In this document: positions 13,301 to 22,403 of the stretch, piece after piece
Layout of the letters: every line of letters starts with the position of its first letter
Position numbering within the stretch: the first letter of the stretch is position 1
Source: Ocypus olens
Lineage: Eukaryota; Arthropoda; Insecta; Coleoptera; Staphylinidae
Reading direction: 5' to 3'
Assembly (NCBI GenBank): GCA_910593695.2
Contig: OU343056.1
Location: forward strand, 55,878,749-55,942,748
DNA: 64,000 nucleotides
Notes under the pieces: model-generated
Database searches by the model: none
The model's input: the letters and a program-made list of their open reading frames with translations, nothing else
What the model was told of the DNA's origin: nothing
Program-made: the position numbers and the translations under genes

Positions 13301-16300
13301 ACGTAGTGTTGATATTACTTACTTAGGTAAAAACGTAAGTGAAATTTATTCAATGCTCTAAGATACGTTTATACAGTGCGAGTCTCCAAGTTGGAATAAA
13401 TTCAGTAAATCAAAGAATGTTTATTCTTCGGAAATATGCTCAGACACATCGATTAGTATTTTAAATTGCGCTCTTTATGATGTAATAAAATTTTATACAG
13501 CGTGTCCCAAATTTGAGATATGACGTCATTGACTATTTTTTTTAATAGCAACCCTAATTTTTTTATCACTATTCTTAAAGAGTATATCAAGTTACACATG
13601 TGTGCCAAATTTCAATTTTTTTTCCCTGTCATTTAGAAGATATTTAACAAACATTATCAAATTTGTAGAATGAAGAAATCAAGTCACCTTAATCGAATTT
13701 TTATGCATTTTAAAAGTGGAATGCCAAAACGTGCTGGTTTGTCATTTTTTTTTCAAACTGACGTTTATCATTTTGACGTTTAGTTATAAAAACAAGTAAG
13801 AAGTGTAGCATCGCATTCCACGCATATTCGAGTGAGGAGAGTATTAGTCGTTCCATTATTGTGTTGACTGTTGTTCACCGTTGGTCGAAAAATTATACTA
13901 ACATGCCGTACTTAACTGAAACCCACAAAATCGAAATTTTAATGATGATTGGCTATGGAGATAGGACAAGAACACAAAATGAAGTTATTTATTTATTTAG
14001 AGAGTAGTACCCTGACTTACCAGCCATATCTCAAAGTACCGTAAGCAAGATTGAAAGTCAGTTTCGGGAAAATGGGCATTTAAGAAAAACGAATAATCAT
14101 CGTCTGAATGCGCTGAGTGAAGAGCTCAAAATTGATGTACTTCTCTCTGTTCAGGAAAATCATCATGTCTCCTCTAGGCAGATGGCTAGGGAACTCAAAA
14201 TTAGCCAGTCTTCAGTGTCAAGAATCCTTAGAGAGCAAACATTTCATCCTTATAAAATGACAATCCTCCAGGAACTCACCGAAGATGATCCGGATAGAAG
14301 ACTTCAGTTTTGCGAAAAAATGATGGATCTACTAGATAGAAATGTTCTAAAAATAGAAAATATATTGTTTTCCGATGAATCAACGTTTATGTTAAATGGT
14401 GAGGTAAATCGTCAAAATTGCCGTTATTGGGCAGACAAGAACCCACACTGGATGAGGGAAGGCCACACTCAATATCCAGAAAAAGTTAATGTTTGGGCAG
14501 GTATTGTTGGTGATCGAATTTTAGGACCAATTTTCTTTCCAAATAATCTCAATGGAGCGGGATATTTACAATTCTTGGAGGAAGAGCTAATTCCGAGTTT
14601 GGCTATTTTGTTTCCTTGCCCTGTAGAAGCTGACGTCCCGAATAGAAACATCTGGTTTCAACAGGACGGTGCGCCTCCTCATTTTGCAAGGCGTGTCCGT
14701 GAGTACCTGGATAATGTATTTCCACGAAGATGGATTGGCAGAAGAGGACCAGTTGAATGGCCACCCAGGTCTCCGGATTTAACACCTATGGACTTTTTCT
14801 TATGGGGGTACTTGAAAAGCAAAGTTTTTAAGACCAAACCGCCAAATCTTGAGGAGTTGAAAGAACGAATAAGACAGGAGTGTAGACTAATTTCCCCCGA
14901 AGTAATTAGAAATGTTCAAAACGAGTTTCAGTTCCGTTTAGGGTATTGTCAGTTAGAAAATGGACAACATTTTGAGCATTTATTGAAGAAAGACTATTAA
15001 GTTGAATTCATTTTTCAAATTTGATACTGTTTGTTAAATATCTTCTAAATGACAGGAAATAAAAATTTGAAATTTGGCACACATGTGTAACTTGATATAC
15101 TCTTTAAAAATAGTGATAAAAAAATTAGGGTTGCTATTAAAAAAAATAGTCGATGACGTCATATCTCAAATTTGGGACACGCTGTATAAAATTTTATTAC
15201 AACAAAAAGAGCGCAATTTAAAATACTAATCGACGTGTCCGAGCATATTTCCGAAAAATAAACTTTGTTTGATTTACTGAATTTATTCCAAGTTAGAGAC
15301 TCGCACTGTATGTATATCGCGTCTACAATAAAGCTATTACAGCATGCAAAAGCCGTGTTGCTATTAAGGTACAAGTGCTGCAATAGCTGTGCTGTAGTTT
15401 ATTTTTTAGTTGGTAGCATTGAGAAATCGAACGTCAAATATGTCAAAATTAACATTGGTTGAAACCCTAAGAAAATGTTTTATACCGTATTCACCGATAC
15501 ATTAGATTTTTTTGACGTCTTTAATGACAAACACCAGACAGTGAAAGGTACCAACGGTAAAAAATGTAATTTTGCAGCACTTTAGGTTGGTACCGGTATA
15601 CTAATATATTCATAGTCGCCAATTATTGACAGTTTGTTATTGTTCTTAATTCGAATTTCCGCAATGGAGAACGTTTTAAACGATGAGAGTGCGAATTTCG
15701 TAATAAATTACAATTACAATTTTTACATTTCTCGCAAAGTTCCGTAAGTACTACTTTTTGTAGCGAGAGTTGTTGTTTCTGTCACTCAAGTTGTCAAAAC
15801 AGTCTAATCTATGGGTAAACGGAGTATATTTCAATTTTGACATTTTCCCAAAATTCTCGAAGCCACTTATTTTTTAAGGGTTGCCAACTATTTTCGACTT
15901 TTTGATCTTTGATTGTATAACGTACAGAATATATTGAATAATTACCTTAGTACAACAAACTGAATGAATACCAGTATGCCTTGGAACATATACGACCAAA
16001 AGAATGTCTTTATAATGGCAAATATTAAACTCGGTTCTTTCGATTTTTCCTTTGCTTTTTCTAGTTCTTTGTTCCAATTCGCTTCCAATTTATCTCCCAG
16101 ATTACCGGAGGCATCGCTGTCTAAAGTTTTATACAGATCCGACATTGCCAGTCCATCTTTAATGCCTTTCCTGAAAAGCCTTATCATCCAACTAAAAAAA
16201 AAAATTGGATTTTATAGTATGAATAAATTATGAATAAACCAAAACTTTTTACTTTTTTACGGATTTTTCTTTTGATAGGATTGAGTCAATATTTATGTTA

Positions 16301-19300
16301 TACAATACCATATTAAAATTACCCGATTACCACCCCTTGAAACCGCCACTGTCCCAAATTTGAACCTTGGGGTATCCCATATTAAATGCACATTTGGAAA
16401 TACTAGTACTATGCTATCAAATTTTGTAATGCATTGCCCCAAAAAATTAAAATTCTCAATTATGCAAAATTTAAGAAGAAAATAAAAAGCATATTAACTC
16501 AAAATGCGTTTCATAGTTGGGATGAGTTTTTGAATATTAATTATGATGAAGTGAATAATTATGGTTAAGAATGTTTTCAGTACTCGTGTTATGTATACTT
16601 ATTTATATGTAATTATTCTTAGTCTTTACTCATTATATTTTTATAACATTGATGCACTTACATGTATTTTCTGTATCTTTTATAGTATTAACTTATATAT
16701 ATCATCTTTTGACAAATGTAAAGCTTTGTGCTGTTAACATGAATGAAAATAAATAAAACTAAATAAATAAATAAATAAATATGTTTTATTATCAAAATTA
16801 ATAGATACATTTTTTTAATTTTTTTAACATTTATTACTTGTGTCAAAAAATTTAAAAAAATGAGATACTAGATGTGTAATGCAATTTTACCATCAGACTT
16901 TACGTGAAGTACTCAAGCCCGGGTAGCTCAGTCGGTAGAGCATTGGACTTTTAATCCAAGGGTCCAGGGTTCAAGTCCCTGCTCGGGCGGTCGTATTTTG
17001 ATCAAATAAGTGAACTTTTGTACTGAAGCTTTTTCATACGAAGTAAACACGGTATTTTAAAAGTAATACCTAAATAAGGAAAGTGTTAATAAATTAGATT
17101 GTTATTATATACATTTTGCAACTTATTTGAGAAGATTTTATAAAAAACTATTCGCGGATTTAAAATTCAATCAAGTGCAATAATTTAAAAATGTATTAAC
17201 AAATATTTAACAATTGGTAATTTAGAATCCATTCATGGAATATTGATTTACTCGACATATTTACTACATAATGACACATTAATAAAATGAGTTTACTCAA
17301 GGGCAGAAAGACCTATGATCGATAGCCCAGATATACTAAGCAAATACATTTATTCATGGTGATGGTTGCGACCGTTACTACATGGTAATTCATTATAGAA
17401 TAACTGAATAAGTGATTTATTCAGTGATTAAATAAATTTATTGTAATAAAACACAGTCATATTCCTTTCTTCATTTATGTACACAAAAAAATTACTGTTA
17501 AAAAAAATTGGTTTGAATAACGATGTATGTATGAGTTTCATTGCAAGTAAAGATTAATTCAATACTAAATTACTAAATAAAAATATTTACAACGAATTTA
17601 TTTGTGATTCAAATATAAGTTATTAAAACATATAACGTAATATTTAGAAGATAAATATTATTAATAAATTAGTAAAAAATTAAATCTAGTTGATGTATAA
17701 AAAATGTATAATCAAATTTACTAATATTTTAATTATATGGCAATTCTTTTCAACATATATTAACTTCGTGGAAGATTTAACGTTGGTAAACCATTAGAGC
17801 AAAAATTCCCAAAGTAAACGTATTTGATCAAAAATGACCGCCCGGGCAGGGACTTGAACCCTGGACCCTTGGATTAAAAGTCCAATGCTCTACCGACTGA
17901 GCTACCCGGGCTTGAGTACGTCACGTAAAGTCTGATATTGTTGTTGACCAGTGACGGCTCGCGGGAATACTCATGGTATGGCCGAGGTAGCAGATGGGTA
18001 GGGTCGGTTGCAGAGATCTGTATTACCACCTCTGCTACCTCGGCCGTACCATGAGTCACCCCGCCGAGAGCCCTCACTGCTGTTGACCATAATCACCTAA
18101 TAATATTATTTTAATTCAGTAATTAGTTTTTAGTATTTAACAATGAAAGTTATAAAGTGGAATAAATTGAGTAAAACCAAAATTAAATATTTTTGAAAAA
18201 AATCCTCGAACAGGTCGAAAAACAATGTTTTACATGAAAGTCAATTTATTTTTGAGTAATGACGTCAGCCATTTTGTTTTTAAATAACAACCCCCTATCT
18301 TTGTTCTTGATTTTGCGAGATCTTTTGATTGTTGAACTGACAGTATAAAAATGTTGCTATCTTACATTTTTCCAAAATATTTTATTTATTTCATACTTTA
18401 GGCGCCCACTGTATACATAATAATAATAATAATAATAATAATAATATATATATATTTGTAGTGTGATTCTATAAAGAATATTACATAGTCATATAAAACA
18501 TTAGGTATTGTCATACATCATTAAGCGGTCAACGGCAATATAATACTTTGGGAAAAGTACTCAAGCCCGGGTAGCTCAGTCGGTAGAGCATTGGACTTTT
18601 AATCCAAGGGTCCAGGGTTCAAGTCCCTGCCCGGGCGGTCCTTTTTGATTAAATAAGTGTACTTCGGGAATTTTTACACAAATGGTTTCCCAACGATAAA
18701 TCTCTTGACAACCGTGAATATTTTGAACAAGCAGATTCAGGGGAAGGGATCATCCACGAACCACGAACATTATAAATAGAACAATTAAAACCTTAGAAAG
18801 TAAAAGAAGTCGACAAGACATAACAAAATTGCACAAGAAAATAACTGGAAGATCTTCCAAAAGAAAGAAGACAATTTCGAGTAAATTATGTCGACTACAG
18901 GTCCTACTAGTTCACGAGGAAGATTGAACAAAATAAGGAATTTCTGAATGATCAATTCACATGACAGTATCATAAATGATATGAAAATCTCAATTTCAAG
19001 AGTTACATTTTTACTTTCTCCAGTACGAAGTACGAGAAAGTATTGTGATCGTGATTTTTCTTTCAAAATTTGTTTTAATGGAAATATCCGTTTTGGGGTC
19101 CCTAGATGCCATTTCAACAATTTCTGGAAAAATTTTTTTTGTGTCTGGCTGTGTGTGTCTGTCTGTGTGCGCTGTATCTCAGAAACTAATAAAGCAATTG
19201 ATATTAAACTTTGAACATACGTCTTATTTGATAATCCGAAGAACTGAAAAGCATTTAGTAACATTTCGTACACCGGAAGTGGGCGTTTACCTTAACTGTT

Positions 19301-22300
19301 TTTCGTTTTTTGCCAATATTTTCTTAAATATGAAAAATATCACAAAAATATTTAAACAAACTTTGAAGACTACAAAGAAATGAACATCTTTTGCTTGAAA
19401 ACATTTTTCATAAAATCATTTTTATTCGAGAAAAAAATTTTTTTTTTTAATTTTTGGTTTATAATTATTAAACGATAATAGTTACAGCAAATTTATGTTA
19501 ATAATAATTGTAGAGAATGCCAAATTGAATAAAGAATATGTTTTTTTCGAAATCCCTTTAGTTTTTGAGTAAACTGAGTTTTTGAATTTGAAGTATAATT
19601 TTTCCATCTTTCATAATTTTGACGTTTTAAACGTCAGTTTCATCTCGATGTACATTTAAAATATGATTTCAATTAAAAATAAACCATGATAACGTAAATA
19701 TAAATGGCTATGATAACCATCAAGTCGGAGAAAGTAACATGATGGACACATCACCATTTTTAGACATGGATCCAGTAGGAAGCCGTAGAACATTACAGAA
19801 AGTTATTTAATATTCATAATAATAAATACTAAACCAAATTAATTTTTCTATGTACAACTCATATACCGGGTGTACCATTAAACCTGACAAATCAAAACAG
19901 CTCGAAAAATACGCATCGTACGAAAAAAAGGTTCCCGGAGCAATATATTATATTTCCCAAGGGGAAATCATCCTGTTTTAAATTCAGCACACCGTGGATG
20001 GGGCGGGGGGCAACCTTGAAATTTCAAATGGGAACCCTCATTTTTTATTACGGAATCCGATTCTACGGGAATTTTTTTTCTTTTTTGTTTTTGCAAAAAT
20101 TAAATTGAACATAAATAAAAAAATGAAAAAATTGTCACAAAAAAGAATAAAATACAGATATAACTAATACACAATTCAAGGAAATACATATTGTAATACA
20201 AATGATCTCTATTGAAAAAGATTCACTCAAAGCAGAGATGCATGTGCTTAAATAATTGGTTCAAGGACGAAGTCGGTGATAAGTTGCCAAAACTAAAATC
20301 CATTCCGACAAAAAATACTCCAAAAAACTCAGTTTGACCACTTGAAGTAGCACAAAAACTTAATTTAATATTCCATTGCAAAATGCATGTCCTTACAGAT
20401 ATCAATTACATTATTTATAAGACTGATTTGATGGATATTAAGAGTCATTACAATAGTTGGAGATTATCAGTGAGTGAGCAGATTATAAATGTCAATAATA
20501 TTATCTCGACAATGACTTGATCATATTTATATATCGGGTAAACAAATCACAGCGTACCTTTATTTTTAAATTGTTGATCAATAATGAATGTAAATATTTA
20601 ATTTTATTGTTGGGGAAATTTTAAATAAATAATAATAACTTATTTCTCAATTGTCGAAATACGAAATGAGCCTAAATGTATTCCAAATTGTTTGATGAAT
20701 GAAACTCCCCAGAGCAAATATTTTTCGAATCGACTGAGGCGTTGGTTTCGTAAACAGCATATCGTCGACGAAGCGGCAATACCGCCTAATTTGGACCAAA
20801 ATTAAGATTTTAGTACATTTTTTTCCCAGAAAGCTATAAATAATTTTTTTGTTTTTCCTGTTAAATTTGGTGAATGTGAAATAGGAGGTATTGCCGCTTC
20901 ACTGAAGAAGATTTCCATATTTTCCGTTAAAGTTAAATATATAAATTAAACAGCTCGAATCTTATAAAAATCAATCACTTTGATCGGCATCGTACCGAAT
21001 AAGATAAGATTAACTTCACACGCAGTAAACGCGAAATCAATCGATTCATTGCCATTTAGAATTTTTGTATTTTTGTTTAGCAATCTCATTAATTATATTA
21101 TCCATAAGTGGTTAATAGATTCCTTGAAATTAATTGTTTATCATTAATTTGATAGATGATAATATTAAATAAATGATGTATCAATATTTACTACGTTCAT
21201 AGCTATTGATAATTGTATTTACTTCAAATCTTCACTACTACTATAACGTTCACAAGAAGAAATTTTAAAATTCTGTTAAGGATTATTGTCAAAATTTAAA
21301 AAACAATCAGCAAATTGTACATTTTGCAACTTCTAAAATGTTTGAGTTGAAATTCCAGAAAATCTACAGAAAATTAATAACATGTTTGAAAATTATAAGT
21401 GTGGGTAACGTTTAAAAGAAAAAATTATAAAATTCTGTCAAGGATTATTTTTAAAATTTAAAAAAATTCGACAGCATGTACATTTTGAAACTTCTAAAAT
21501 GTTTGAAAATTATTAATGAATTTTAGAGACATGAGTGTGGGGATTGCTTACAAAAAAATATAAAATACCATCAAGGGTTTTTTCCTGAAAATAAAAAAAA
21601 TCAACTGGAAGTTATTTTGAAACTTTTAAAAAATTTGAGTTAAAATTCCAGAAAATCAATGATATATACGTGTTTTTGAATGATTACCAAATTTAAAAGT
21701 TATAAGTGTGGGGAATGTTTACAAGAAAAATATAAAATTCAAGCAAGGGTTTTTCCTGAAATTAAACAAAAATACAATTTGATGTGTTTTTACAACTTCT
21801 AAAATGTTTGAATGAAAAACACGTGTTTTCGGATTATCAGCGAATTTAAAAGTTATGAGTGTCAGGAATGCTTACAAGAAAAATTATTTAAAAAAAAGAT
21901 TTTCCTGAAATTAAAAATAAAATCCAACTGAATGTCTTTTTGTAACTTCTAAAAATTTTAAAACAAAATTCGCGAGAAACTAGGGAAACGAATTTTTGGA
22001 TTATTAATATGAATGTGGAAAATGCTTACAAGAAAAATTATAAAATTCTATAAAGGGTTTTTCCCGAAATTAAAAAAAATTCTAAAATGTTTGCATTAAA
22101 ATTCCATAGAATCTATGGAATATGTCTTTTAGGATTATTACCAAATTTTAAAGTCATGCGTATGGGGGATGCTTACAAGAGACAAAATTAAAATACATAT
22201 ATTTTTTTTACTTTTTCCGTTACGAAGTACGAGAAAGTATTGTGATCGTGATTTTTTTTTCAAATTTTTTTTTACGGAAATATCCGTTTTGGGGTCCCTA

Positions 22301-22352
22301 AATGCCATTTCAACAATTTCTGGAATTTTTTTTTTGTGTCTGTGTGAGTGGC

Positions 22353-22403
<51 letters not shown>

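Larger units (their letters stand above)
13374..15308. mobile_element. Palindromic MITE of about 246 bp, split at its centre by a mariner
   Basis: The outer 122 bp on each side (13374-13495 and 15187-15308) are inverted copies beginning CAGTGCGAGTCTCC, with TA outside both (13372-13373 and 15309-15310). Without the mariner the centre would be a palindrome around AAAATTTTATAAAATTTT-type sequence. Partial relatives with GGAATAAATT(C/G)AGTAAA occur at about 18160-18230 and 49995-50060. Confidence 0.8.

Noticed and set aside
17874..18077. Open frame containing SSPGSSVGRALDF
   Set aside because: It is the translated antisense of the tRNA-Lys gene plus the hAT MITE, a known annotation artefact.
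19008..19761. R1 as a Helitron
   Set aside because: The internal palindrome suggested a Helitron hairpin, but the ends are inverted (ACTTTCTCCG), the hairpin is too far from the end and there is no TC...CTRR signature.
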